Source of the DNA: Fragilaria crotonensis
Taxonomy: Eukaryota > Bacillariophyta > Fragilariophyceae > Fragilariales > Fragilariaceae
Direction of reading: 5' to 3'
Length of the DNA: 53,273 nt
Assembly (NCBI GenBank): GCA_022925895.1
Contig: JAKSYS010000432.1
Location: 1 to 53,273, forward strand
Shown: positions 13,201-22,263 of the stretch, piece after piece
How positions within the stretch are numbered: position 1 is the stretch's first letter
How the letters are laid out: every line of letters begins with the position of its first letter
Notes under the pieces: generated by a model
What the model saw: the letters and a program-made list of their open reading frames with translations, nothing else
Told to the model about the DNA's origin: nothing
Databases searched by the model: none
Position numbers and translations under genes: made by a program

Positions 13201-14125
13201 CATAGAGCAGAAGAGCCTGCTTCGCCAATCATTCCCCGACAAAGGAAGCCACATTATTCCTGATCATTCTTCGGTCTGCGACTCTCCGAGGCTGCGGCGC
13301 AACGTCATCGCGACGTCGAGAAGTCAGAGCCGCAGCCGCAGGAGTTTGGGCGATGAAAAGGTGATGAGTGATAGGCCGGCAGCATCAGTCAAAGAAGATA
13401 TGACCGGAGGTTTGAAAGTTTCTAAATTGGAAATATTGCGTCGCCTGAGTTCACGCAAGTCTATAGATCGGGCTCCTCTGATTTCCAAGACCGCGACCAC
13501 GGCCAGCAATGAGGGTGCCACTAGTCTACATCGGGAAAAATCTAGAGACAATGTCCCTGAGATCGTCGAGACTGTGTCAGCATCTAGTGAGGAGGCGGTC
13601 GAGGTTCCCAGAAGTCAGGGTTTGAAGACGCGAGATGTTGGCAGCAAGAAGAAAACACCGCGCGAGTTGGTTGCGGAGGACGCATTCCCACTTGAAGTTC
13701 TGTATCCGTCAGAAAAACACAAAACGTATGGCTGGCTTGCGAATGGCTATACGGTATGGTGTAGTTACGGCAATGAAAGGCCAACCCGATACGGCTCTTG
13801 GATCGCACCAGCCAAACTCTTTGATACAACCTACAAAAGTCAAAGTGAGGCCAATGATAGAGCCAAGTACCTGTTTTTCTGGGAAAATCCATTAAAAGTG
13901 GAGCCAGATGAGTTGGAGAAGAGGTGTGACGCCTTGGCAGAAACGGTGAAGAAGAATTGCAAATCATTTGACTGTAATGTCAACGGGGGGACGGAGACGT
14001 GGAGAGTTGGGGTCGTTCCGTCTGCAGTCTTTGAGTGGTTGGACCGCGCCGAAACGCGTCGTCACGATTTTGACGAGGCAATTGGCAGCGAATGTTCTAT
14101 TTCTGCAGCATTTACGATGGACTAG
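10217..14125 (+). CDS. Large Arg/Ser-rich low-complexity protein with a conserved-looking C-terminal domain
   Basis: This is the longest ORF of the window: 1302 aa in one exon, starting in a strong context (GCCATGG). Residues 1-160 are extremely rich in Arg, Gln, Ser and Glu, with many RER, RSQS and RARS units, like an RS domain. Similar short patches recur (RSRSRE, RSQSRSRRS near residue 1040). At about residues 320-395 there are four imperfect repeats of an ETVE...PREKVR...GL unit. The middle is disordered Ser/Pro/Asn-rich sequence. The last 150 residues differ: VLYPSEKHKTYGWLANGYTVWCSYGNERPTRYG is split here as YPSEKHKTYGWLANGY then WCSYGNERP, with many aromatics and two Cys, and looks folded. 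RS content suggests an RNA-processing or nuclear role, but I recognise no family. It converges on the PDE12-like gene with 94 bases between stops. Confidence 0.75.
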   Translation: MVAPSSRSQYYAKYSEPSGSRTESPPINLWHQRQQQRAQERDHRSQSAPRRPPASPRTDTVQHEHRDRSQSVKKVRQEPLDVSNQNHEERDQSAQRERASSSLRGRKERQEQAHSALRERHERARSARRERQDRARSVTEDRQGRPQSVPKDRNSERQPAYQFEKRTQSLISEFEGKSRKRPVSVEREIEGKKLKASQPSLDKAAAMPPECKAAEERVRNVPNESEVTVDLEPTTSEQAPTDVDNSRRRSRESPFRKHGRQFVRRSRSRERSVQSKSVEPVVDIVEEGSSTLESHKPAKRNDDMNCSSQASPCEKFLQSVTAETGEACKRVHQGLIAETVEDIEPREKVREGLTVKTVDPREKVRDFPQGITVEIVEPREKLRRGIIVETVELDDEVESSTTQQSELLSSTNRGAHFVTRSRSRESVRPSADSSSSNRRHGAMREEKQGDFMPRSHSVERRKTDFVAEPTRVGVAVQSASQLRKSHELLNTNHGRHITSLPASPSTRFSDEDKKSFNVATTARRIPPSNAGRHEPPLRERRHSLSSKPRRTQAQFDELGNIEVVAVGSNEMEDDSGSPHEQHGDPDKVRANTISEDRKGNVEVVMTGAKSKTTELINAWSHRTTRNTPRFNGIRQPSTGYWEKGRETPTMSNVSLSRGLTSHIKISNIIRDQHTFGTTRTSKFKYQSDFDEPDREDSNSVNRSSAPTDYGSDNRVSFKSAPSNSGSKGQSHRDRRIVNEGIRAPSAPVVLADEQHGEKTEYTHPSQNQASSRIRSNSIDQLRQRIDKRNAPSRNRLSIDPCASSDVALNWRGIQAGIEKRSASASEANPPPTPSSIKIRADPPSNKDCHLRSESSLSTTVEPTSMPSKQSESVAIHQDAHPPVTHNSPATNRSDPPSRIECVPSNGSPELSSNYRTSQDYHRQPEGEISRLEAVVPAKFSHYNKRMENSDSTGTHESASNRDSHSQLSRDSDRLVQLDEHDKDPSNTIRRKNDETIEQKSLLRQSFPDKGSHIIPDHSSVCDSPRLRRNVIATSRSQSRSRRSLGDEKVMSDRPAASVKEDMTGGLKVSKLEILRRLSSRKSIDRAPLISKTATTASNEGATSLHREKSRDNVPEIVETVSASSEEAVEVPRSQGLKTRDVGSKKKTPRELVAEDAFPLEVLYPSEKHKTYGWLANGYTVWCSYGNERPTRYGSWIAPAKLFDTTYKSQSEANDRAKYLFFWENPLKVEPDELEKRCDALAETVKKNCKSFDCNVNGGTETWRVGVVPSAVFEWLDRAETRRHDFDEAIGSECSISAAFTMD
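11171..11393 (+). repeat. Imperfect in-frame tandem repeat, four units of about 50-60 nt
   Basis: Four units containing CGGAGACTG/GTGGAGATTGTGGA followed by CCCAGGGAAAAGGTTCGT and AGGGCTTACT occur in succession inside the 1302-aa gene. They encode ETVE-x-PREKVR-x-GL repeats. Unit length varies by multiples of three, so the reading frame is kept. Confidence 0.8.
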
Positions 14126-14219
14126 TACGCAGTCGGGGTTTTGACTGCGTTTCAAATGACCATCCATTCAAGACGCAAATCTAATAAATTAGGGCTTAAT
14201 TGCAAGTAATGCATCGGAT

Positions 14220-16115
14220 TCATGACCACTCAAGATCGCAAACAAGTGCGATGTGGTCACTTGGTAAAACGACACTTGGCATGGCGACATTCTCCTTCAG
14301 CACGTCCTCAGACGGCATCGCTGCCCAAGCGACTGGTTTCAAGGTATCTTGCGATACCATAATGTAGTCCAAGGCGGCGGCGAATCTCTGCAAGTAGTGG
14401 GTGTATTCCGGGAGCTCTGGATATCCCGAACACAGAATGGGAAAAGAGTCTGGAAGTCGGATAGTTGGTGGCGTAGATGGATTACTACTAGGTCGCGGGT
14501 TCTTGTATTCTCGTTCCCACGTAAATGAGTGTAAGTGCTTCCATGTAGTCCCTTGATCTGTCATACCAGATGACGGCGGTACGACACGATCGAACAACAG
14601 TTTGGCCGCCCCTGATGTTGGAGACGAATTTAGATCACCGCAAAAAACGACAGGAAACAGGCCATGTCTCTCTATTTCCATCTGATGGAGGCAAACAAAG
14701 AGCTGCAACAGACGCACATGACTCGCCATGGGATGAAAGAAGAGATGAGTGTTCCCAACGACAATTTGTCGTTGATTATCTCGAACCGTCAATGTCACTG
14801 TTTGGAGCACGTGACCGAGTCGCTCTCGAAGCATCTCATTCAAGTCTTGATGACAATCGAGAAGCCAAAACACGTCTGGTATTGAACTCCAATCTCCGAG
14901 ATAGTGCTCCTTAATGAACAAGTCTCGAATCAAATGACTCCTTCGATCGCTATCGGGGAGTGGCTCGAAAACTTGAAGAGACCAAAACATGGCGGGACCC
15001 TCTACACCAGCATGCTTTGAAGTGAAGAAACCTTCATATCCATGGTACTCCAGGACGGGTTTCAATAATCCATGAAAGACACAATGGTCTACTTCTTGGA
15101 GACAAATGATGTCTGCTTGATATTGTAGTACTTCAAAGAGAACGAGCGGGAGGCGTCGTTCCTTTCGAATTATCTCATCATCACAATACGGATACAATGT
15201 AGTTGCCAAGGCCGAAAAGGCATTCGCATCCGCCAAGATATTGTAGGAGAGCACTCGGAGATTGCCATTTCGATTTCGTAGCTCACTGAAATTCGGTCGG
15301 ATGTCGAGGACGGCGTTTCTAGGTCGTTCCCGGACCTCATTTTCATATTGATATACATCTGGAGGAGCAGAACAGTCTTTTCGAGTCGGAGTCAAAACAA
15401 CCACGACATGTTTACCAACGTCCGCAGCTTTAGGAGCGTAGGCGCGAGAGTCATTCAGTACTAGCTCGCCGCCAACAAACCAGTCAATCACAACGTGACT
15501 AGTGAACAAGGCCTCCGTAGTGACTACTAATGGGATGCCGACAAAGACCTGCGAACCGAATGATTCGAAAGTCTTGACAGTCACGAGTGTTGGAGGGCAA
15601 CATTCGACTTGTAGCTGAATATGGATGCTGTCAATCGATAAGTGAACCTCCAAGTCTTCTCTGAACGTTCGTGTCCAAAGCTCGAAATGCGATACAGTCG
15701 AATGCGGAATCTCAATGTTGTCAGATCCTTTCAATGAATATTTTACGACAGCGACACTCTTCTCTCCCTTTTGCTTTTTCAACAGCTTCTTAGCTAGCGA
15801 CAACCCAAGTCTTTGAAGCGCTGTTTCAACCACTTCGGACGGAGATCGGTTCATGTGAATTGCCACTTCGCTTGTAGTGCCATCATTGGCACTCATATCC
15901 ATGGCAACACAAGCACAATCTGATAAACGCCACTCGTCCATGCAAACAGGTTCGGACGTCTTGTGATGGACTTGTCGAGGGATGTGACTCGAAGCGGGCG
16001 GTCGTTGAAGTCGCCTAGCATTCGCAACCTTTGCTGCTTCATAGTCGCCACTCACGTTCTGTGGGAGTAATCTGACAACCAATCGTCCGCTCCATTCACG
16101 CTCGGCGACGGACAT
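14220..16115 (-). CDS. PDE12-like 2',5'-phosphodiesterase / endonuclease-exonuclease-phosphatase family protein
   Basis: The 631-aa protein has a C-terminal endonuclease/exonuclease/phosphatase fold. Visible active-site elements are LSYNILADANAF (N293), DIICLQEVDH (E341), NTHLFFHP (H457), VVFCGDLNSSP (D494, N496), LDYIMVS (D583) and LPSDHIALVCDLE (D620, H621). These match the metal-dependent CCR4/nocturnin/PDE12 group. The N-terminal 280 residues, including a beta-rich DWFVGGELV segment, match the accessory domain of PDE12. PDE12 removes poly(A) tails of mitochondrial mRNA and degrades 2',5'-oligoadenylate, so RNA 3'-end trimming is the likely role; mitochondrial location is inferred from the family. 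The usual EG-x-A-x-F-Y motif reads VEGPAMFWS. The ATG at 16115 opens the frame. A possible upstream exon is described separately. Confidence 0.85.
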   Translation of the reverse strand: MSVAEREWSGRLVVRLLPQNVSGDYEAAKVANARRLQRPPASSHIPRQVHHKTSEPVCMDEWRLSDCACVAMDMSANDGTTSEVAIHMNRSPSEVVETALQRLGLSLAKKLLKKQKGEKSVAVVKYSLKGSDNIEIPHSTVSHFELWTRTFREDLEVHLSIDSIHIQLQVECCPPTLVTVKTFESFGSQVFVGIPLVVTTEALFTSHVVIDWFVGGELVLNDSRAYAPKAADVGKHVVVVLTPTRKDCSAPPDVYQYENEVRERPRNAVLDIRPNFSELRNRNGNLRVLSYNILADANAFSALATTLYPYCDDEIIRKERRLPLVLFEVLQYQADIICLQEVDHCVFHGLLKPVLEYHGYEGFFTSKHAGVEGPAMFWSLQVFEPLPDSDRRSHLIRDLFIKEHYLGDWSSIPDVFWLLDCHQDLNEMLRERLGHVLQTVTLTVRDNQRQIVVGNTHLFFHPMASHVRLLQLFVCLHQMEIERHGLFPVVFCGDLNSSPTSGAAKLLFDRVVPPSSGMTDQGTTWKHLHSFTWEREYKNPRPSSNPSTPPTIRLPDSFPILCSGYPELPEYTHYLQRFAAALDYIMVSQDTLKPVAWAAMPSEDVLKENVAMPSVVLPSDHIALVCDLEWS

Positions 16116-16276
16116 TGCTGCAAGCTGATGAATTGTTGGGGCTCTACGATATCAGCGTCCCTGAACACGAGTCCGCCGCCAACGCTCAGTGGGTTGCCTT
16201 TTCCGTCTTCCACATGGCAGAATACACATCTGTGACAGGCACCAGTGCCACAACTCAAAACCAACCAAATCCTCAA
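16116..16276 (-). other. Possible upstream exon or gene remnant with a [2Fe-2S]-like Cys motif
   Basis: Directly upstream of the PDE12-like ATG, an open minus-strand frame reads SCGTGACHRCVFCHVEDGKG then NPLSVGGGLVF. CGTGACHRC fits the plant-type ferredoxin pattern C-x2-G-x-C-x2-C. No in-frame ATG is visible nearby. The frame differs by two from that of the downstream gene, and a TTGCAG acceptor lies just before its ATG. It may be a 5' exon, a remnant of a separate gene or chance. Confidence 0.25.
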
Positions 16277-16321
16277 GATCGTCCACCCCCATAAAGTTAG
16301 AAATGTCGGATAGGGTCATGT

Positions 16322-16389
16322 GGATGCGGGCATGCGGCATGCGGGATGCGGGATGCGGGATGCGTGATGCGGTGATGCGTGATGCGTGT
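16322..16389. repeat. Heptamer tandem repeat (GGGATGC)n, degenerate
   Basis: GCGGGATGCGGGATGCGGG continues for about 68 bases as variants GCGTGAT and GCGGTGAT. The repeat resembles the shorter GGGATACGGGATACGG tract at 9965-9990. Confidence 0.85.
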
Positions 16390-16933
16390 CGCTCAGACCC
16401 CAGGACTGGTGTACGACGTATGGGATCTATCTACTGTTTGCTGGTCGACTTCCATAGTACCAGGTACGCACGGTGCTACTACTACACTGGTATGGGAGAA
16501 CTCGTAAATAACAAAGAAGGCTCAAATAAATATCAGTGGTACTGGTACATACTACCGGTATAGGGAGTGCTGCTTGTACGTAGTGCTATGTACATGTACC
16601 AGTACAAGTCGAGGAGTACAGGACTACCGTACCAGTACTGCTACCCCAGTGTCCTCAGCAACAACAATAGCTACGATCTGCCGTATGCATTTGCTCTACC
16701 ATGTATGTCATACCGTCGTACGCATGCAAATGATCGAGCAACTGTCGTGCAGGTCCAAGGTTACTGCGCTGTCTACAACCCTCACTTTCCTCAATCGTCC
16801 GCGACCGAACAGGATCCTTTACATAAACCAGTTCCACTAAAACTGAAGGCATTTCAAATAGGGATCGACTCGGTGCCCCCAACATCGTGTTACAGTACGT
16901 CGATCCCAGCGCGTTGACAATATTCGGGACGTT
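16390..16933. other. Intergenic with GTAC-rich tract
   Basis: Positions 16445-16650 are dense in GTACCAGTAC-type words (TAGTACCAGGTACG, TACATGTACCAGTACAAG). I see no gene. It separates the PDE12-like gene from the 3' end of the DUF1499-like gene. Confidence 0.6.
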
Positions 16934-17853
16934 CTATAGCCTTGGAAATTGCTGAAGAAATTCAATCTTGAGTTTTGGATCCACGTCGCGATCGATTCCT
17001 TCAAGTTCGCCGGTCCTCATTTCTGCCGGAGGACCCAGTGAAGCCGACCCGGGACCAAAGGTATCGAGTTCCGACTCGCCAAAAAATAATGTTCGCTTTC
17101 GATTTCGTAACACAGGAAGCTTCAAGTAACCAATTTGTTGACGAATCAATTCGCTTCGGTCCATGTTGCGTAATGAAAGCATGGACGCACCGTTATTCGA
17201 GGGCTTAGCGGCGAGACGGAATTGAACAGTCGTATCGTTGGGAGTGAAGTAGAATTCACCAATAGATTGCTCACCAGTTTTAGCATCTTCAAACAAGACT
17301 CGTGTGTAGCGATCTTGTTGAAAGACGATCCTTACTTGTTCGTTACGCTTTGCGCAGGTTGTCTCGATCGCTGCAATGAGACGCTTTTGCTGAAACGCCC
17401 AATCCAAGTTGCTACTTTCTGAATAATCCCATCTAAGGGAAATGACGAGACAAATACAACATAATTTAGTTTCTTTCATTCGTAGTGTGTGAAATGTGAA
17501 TAACACGTTGGTATCTCCATCGACGCCACGAACAAGACTTACGGTTCGGCAAACGAGCCAGGTGTATCATCTTGGCTCGATGCGCACCCAACACCGATGG
17601 CAGGCCCACGCGCATGCGGACAATCAGCCAAAAGACCATCCCACACACCAAGGCAATTGCTACTGTTGCAGTTCGGATCTTTTCCAATCGTTTCAGCAAG
17701 AGCCAAACAAGGAGACAACCACGCTGCAGACAAGGTCGCCGAACTCGTAGCTACAATGGATTGAAGAACTAACCGCCGTTGTCCTAAAAGTGAACTCCAT
17801 CCAATTGATGGCTGAAACACCAAGCTTAACGTCAAGAGGGAAAGCAATGCCAT
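16934..17853 (-). CDS. DUF1499-like protein, predicted thylakoid-lumen targeted; one intron
   Basis: Exon 1 is 17853-17543 and exon 2 is 17432-16934, joined across a 110-nt intron (donor GTAAGT, acceptor CCTTAG). Joining gives 269 aa and restores FAEP-WDYSESSN. The ATG chosen encodes MALLSLLTLSLVF, a signal-peptide-like start. Next come twin arginines (R26, R27), a hydrophobic stretch and PCLALA at 49-53, which fits a Tat-type lumenal signal cleaved after A53. The mature part has IGVGCASSQ and a late VQFRLAAKPSN and LPVLRNRKR. This corresponds to the N-CVSSQ, FR-ASR and N-RKR landmarks of DUF1499, whose biochemical function is unknown. A plastid, probably lumen, location is inference; a canonical ASAFAP motif is not obvious. 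It diverges from MRPL27 with 277 bases between ATGs. Confidence 0.75.
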
Positions 17854-18130
17854 CGTGCGTACGCTTGTGGCGTCAGAACGAAGGGTAACTGTGACGGCAA
17901 CCCTTGTTGAAGTAGGTCTGTCATTGTCGAAGAATAATGGCGAAAATGTGACGAGTGTCTGTATGTTAAGTAATTGGTATTTGTAGTTTCCGATCGATAG
18001 CGGTTTAGATTGGACGACAATGGCTGTGTATCCCAAACGCTTCCTCGCCGCTCGCACGATGGACCACAATGGGCACAGCGCAAGACCAACTCATTGATTG
18101 CTACCGATCGTTAAGAGTATATAACTTATC
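17854..18130. promoter_or_regulatory. Shared divergent upstream region of the DUF1499-like gene and MRPL27
   Basis: The two ATGs point away from each other across 277 bases, so both promoters must lie here. No TATA box is evident. Sharing of elements is inference. Confidence 0.4.
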
Positions 18131-18466
18131 ATGTCTTCTGTACTTTCCTTGGCGTCCAGATTGGCGGCTCAACGAGCTTCGGTTCCCTTTCAACAACAAG
18201 TACGAACAGCCACAAAAAAAGCAGGAGGGTCTTCGAGCAACGGTCGTGATTCGGCTGGTCGACGATTGGGTATCAAGCTCTTTCCAGGCCTCGAGGCCAA
18301 GGCAGGTTCCATCATTATTCGTCAGCGAGGGAACAAGTTCCGTGTTGGAGAAAATGTTGGAGTGGGGAAGGACCATACCATTTATGCATTGAAACCTGGT
18401 ATTGTTAAATTTACCAGATTGGATTCCAACAAAAAGAGGAATGTCGTCCATGTATTGGAGAGGTAA
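18131..18466 (+). CDS. MRPL27: Mitochondrial 50S ribosomal protein bL27m
   Basis: The 111-aa protein has the hallmark bL27 sequence. [20 protein letters not shown] (residues 26-45) is the basic N-terminal arm that reaches the peptidyl-transferase centre. It is followed by [20 protein letters not shown] and [12 protein letters not shown]. The first 25 residues ([17 protein letters not shown]) are Ser/Ala/Arg-rich without acidic residues, a typical mitochondrial presequence. The [13 protein letters not shown] form with KLFPG is typical of mitochondrial rather than plastid L27. Length is normal and no intron is needed. This is the clearest housekeeping gene of the window. Confidence 0.93.
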   Translation: MSSVLSLASRLAAQRASVPFQQQVRTATKKAGGSSSNGRDSAGRRLGIKLFPGLEAKAGSIIIRQRGNKFRVGENVGVGKDHTIYALKPGIVKFTRLDSNKKRNVVHVLER

Positions 18467-18693
18467 AAAGAGTTGTAAAATGGGTCGGTTTTTGGGAGAG
18501 AAGTCCTACAATGATTTAAGATGCAGAAGCTATGGCATCAGTTTGACTCAACTACTGGTAGTTCAATGCAATTATTAGCGATGTTCGCCTCTACAAGACC
18601 GATAAACGGTTCAGAGGATGTGCATTCCAGGTGATTGCACTCAGTTGTGAGCGACACTCTATCAAGAATTTCGCTTTCATTAATGTGCTCGGT
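18467..18693. other. Short convergent spacer
   Basis: 227 bases lie between the stops of MRPL27 and the first M11 gene. No feature is recognised. Confidence 0.5.
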
Positions 18694-21686
18694 CTACCCG
18701 CCCATGTTTTTCAGTCCCTTGGTTTGCGCTCGAGTAAAGTCCGCTTCACGGAGCGAGATCGTTCGCGCATTAGCCTTGTGTCGTCGTCGTCGTTTCACAA
18801 CTCTATTCCGATGGGTCTCCAAGATTGTGAATACCGGACAAGACGAACCAATGCGTACAGCGTCGGCGTATCCATTTTCAAAGCTTCCTTCGTAAGTGGA
18901 TCCAGTAAATTTAACAGAATAGCCCCCCACGCCGTAGTTGCAGCACATGCCATCTCCCCATTCATCTCGAATCGTAAACACGTAGCAAGTCGACGAATCA
19001 ATGCATTGCGTGTCCTCGCGCGTTTCCCATGATTTGTAGCCATTTCCACTCATGACTTGTGACCCAGATAATGTCCTGAGCGTCCAGGAGGTTTCGGATC
19101 CAAAGTAATCGGTAGTGATGTTTACGCTGATGCGAGCCTCCCCGGTGCCACATCGGGGTTTGATCTTCGTTTCTTCCACTAGTCCAAATTCTCCTCCAGA
19201 TGCAAGCTCGACACCATCCATGGAAAGAAGGTAGGAACCAACGCCGTTGTCACAGCACATACCGTCACCGTACTTGTCCTTCATTTGAAAGACGTACGAG
19301 TCATTTGGTATACACTTGCTCTCCTCGTATTCCTCGTTGGCTACCTCGTAGGGCCCACCCTTGAGTGTCACTATCCTTGCGGCGTTACGCAGTTCCCATT
19401 CCGTTTCGGCGGGGTATAGATCCGTTTTGATTGACAATTGAAACCACGTCTCATTTTCCTTACAATCGGGAATTCGTGTTTGCGAATCAGAAGGCTCCGA
19501 CGAAGGCGATACCGATTGGACATCTCGCGGAGCCGCTGGTTTTCCTGTCGGACGTGTGTCTACCGATGGGGTGACAATCGGGATAAAAGGAGACAGCATT
19601 GGCGCCGCCGACAATGGAGATGTTGTCTGAACCGTCGGGGCAAGAGAGTAGTCCTACCAAGGGATGGTACAACACTTGGAGTGAAAGTCGCTTGCAGATT
19701 ACTTGGTGAACTCGAATTTTGGACGGAAGGAAGAGAGGATTGAAAACTTGGTGGCAGAGTTGGAAGCCAGGTCTGATCGACCGTCGGTGCAGAGGTCGGA
19801 TCGACTGTTGGCGCAGAAGTCGGATCGACGGTTGGCGCAGTGGTCGGATCGACTGTTGGCGCATAGCTTGGTGCGGAGGTCGGACTTGAAGTCGGACGTG
19901 AAGTTGGCCAGGTCGTTGAAAGAGTTGGCCTCTGTGTCGTTTGCGGGATCGACGAAGGTAGCGGAACCTGAGCGTTCACAGGCGGCAGGGTGGACGCAGC
20001 CGCTGGTCCCTGTGTTGTCGGCAAGATCGAAAACTGCTGAGGAGTCGGCATCTCTGTTGGTCTCTGTGAAGTTGCTAAGTTCGATGATATAGTTGGCCTC
20101 TGCGAAGTTGGAGGAGGACGTCGGCACTTCATCACACCGATGTGTCTGGGATCCTTCAATGAAGATACTCAAGCGGACGTAGTTGGGAATCATGGTGTTG
20201 AAGATGCCACAAACCTTTATGATGAGAGGATTGGTCCCATCGAAGTTTTCATATTTGAACGAAGCTCCATTGCCCAGGCCAGCGAGAGAAGTGGACATTG
20301 ATCGTGTGCTGTTGCCTTCCGTGATGGTCACCTGGTCAGCTTTTTCAACCGTTCCCGAGTTGAAATCTTTTTTCCTGTTGTATTGAAGGTGCAGATTGCC
20401 GACCTTTACTAGTACGTATTCATTCGGAGATGTAGCTTTGTAGTCAACAAAAGTTGCCAGCTTTCCAGCCCAAGCCCCAGTGATTTTTGGGTCTACCACG
20501 ATTTTGCGATCATCGTACCACCCCAGAAGCCAGTTCTTATGCCCGTCAAAGCACATTTTGGGACCCTCGTTACTAGCGTAACTGTAGCCCACTGCGCCGC
20601 AAACGATGAGCGAAAACAGAATGATTGAAATCGCTAAAATCGCCACGCAATGCGACTGAACTTACTCAGACTACTCTGGTCGCCGTAGACAGCATCGCCC
20701 TCATTTGAATGCAAGAGGCCTAAATTGTGACCGACCTCGTGCGCCTGTTGAAGGTCAAATCAGCCTTACCACAAAATGACGGGAATACCCCAGGAAATAA
20801 CACTCACCTGTGCACTAGGGTAGCCACACCAAAGGTCATTGTATGACGACCGGTACCAATTTAGGTAACCATATGCAAGCCATGTTCCGGCAGTCCCAGG
20901 AGGTAAACATAGCATAACATGATCGTACAACCTGCTAAGTTCCCCAAACTTTGTATTGCCAACAGCAACCACCAAATTGTCAACATCAACACTGTTCATT
21001 CCACCAATCTTTTGGGGTAGTACAATCTCACCTACACCGTTCAATATGTTTGGTCCAGTCGCCGGAATGAACTTGAGTTTACCTGCCGAGCAATCACCAT
21101 AAACTGAAAGAAGGTTAACTTTGTCACCATCTGTACCAAAAATTCTGTTACTCAATTCTTTGGCAGTAAGCGTTAAGTTGCGATCAGCTGAGGAGACGCG
21201 AAGAACAAGAACTGTACTAGTTCCTATCTTTCGCACTGTTAGGCGCCTCGAATTGGAAGTGTCCCTCGGCTTCCTACGTCTGCGAATAGGAATGTTCTGG
21301 TTTTTCGGACTCCCCTTGGAAAGCTTTATCTTTGTACCAGGAGGTGCCACAACTTGATCTCTGGTGCCTTTCTTTCGAGACACCTTCCCCCGCGGAATGG
21401 TAGCGTAAACCTTTCCAGCATCAAGATCTGTCTTAAAAGCGGCAACGCTATCCTTGTCTAGGTCAACCGCATAGGTCATGTCTGAGTTGACACTCGTTTC
21501 ATCCGATTGAATGATGCATCTATACTCTTGCTCACCATCTCTGTCTTCATATTGTATGGCAAGGACTTTGATCTGACAGATTACCTCATCGCCATCTGGA
21601 AGTGCGTCCGACGCCTTTCCCTGTTCATCGCACCAGCCGCAAGAGATTGTTGACACCAACACCGCTGCCAATTTTAGAAACCTCAT
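18694..21686 (-). CDS. Gametolysin-like M11 metallopeptidase with PT linker and two GDGMCC modules; frame breaks in the linker
   Basis: Exons are 21686-20808, 20744-20666 and 20591 onward, with introns of 63 nt (GTGAGT/AACAG) and 74 nt (GTAAGT/GCGCAG). A signal peptide (MRFLKLAAVLVSTISCGWC) and a pro-region with RRRRKPR precede the catalytic domain. Splicing creates HEVGHNLGLLHSNEGD, the zinc motif HExxHxxGxxH, then SSLMGYSYAS with the Met-turn methionine. The GPKMCF segment follows. After about 20130 the natural continuation, a PTSAPTVDP linker, is one base out of frame. Near 19635 the frame shifts back, giving two roughly 90-residue modules (19470-18830), each ending in YGDGMCC or WGDGMCC. 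Read without correction the ORF ends at 19699. It is secreted and probably degrades extracellular glycoproteins. It may be a recent pseudogene or contain sequence errors. Confidence 0.7.
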
Positions 21687-22263
21687 CCTGCCTCGCCAAC
21701 GATAAGAAAATGTGGCCCTTGACTTCTAGTTCCAAATTTGGGTCTTCATTCCCATCCAGAGCTTGCAAGATTCGATTGGTCTGGGGTCCTTTGGTGGACA
21801 GCAAGTCCCGGAATGACTACACTTTGGAGGTGCAGCAAGATTCGTTGGAGTCTCCGCTTGGCAAATTCGATGTCTGGTGCGGCAGAGATATTCTTCCTCA
21901 AAAACAGCAACCTTCGCACGTGTTTTTGTGGATTTGTTGAAACAATAGAAGATAGGCAGGGCATTCACTTCTCAGAGTGATGTTAATGGTTGCACTGATC
22001 TACGTGTGTTCATGTTCTCTCATCAATCTACAAGGAGAATGGAGCATTAAAATGACCTTAAATCTTAAATGTCTCAGATTTTTTCATTTTAGAATATATT
22101 ATTAAGAAGACTGTATGTGTATAGGTGTGCATACATGCAAGAACGGAATTACTACTGCCCTATGCACATACAAATCGAATAAACTCATTGGCAAGGCTCA
22201 CATCCAAATACTCCAATTTTTTGTGTATACGAAAACCATGTCGAAGAACTCTTCCCGAAAACC
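21687..22263. other. Divergent intergenic region between M11 gene and broken SGNH copy
   Basis: 577 bases separate the two divergent starts. There is AT-rich sequence at 22060-22110. No further gene is supported. Confidence 0.5.

Noticed and set aside
19703..20092. 129-aa plus ORF with RSDR repeats
   Set aside because: Antisense shadow of the PT-linker DNA in the first M11 gene.
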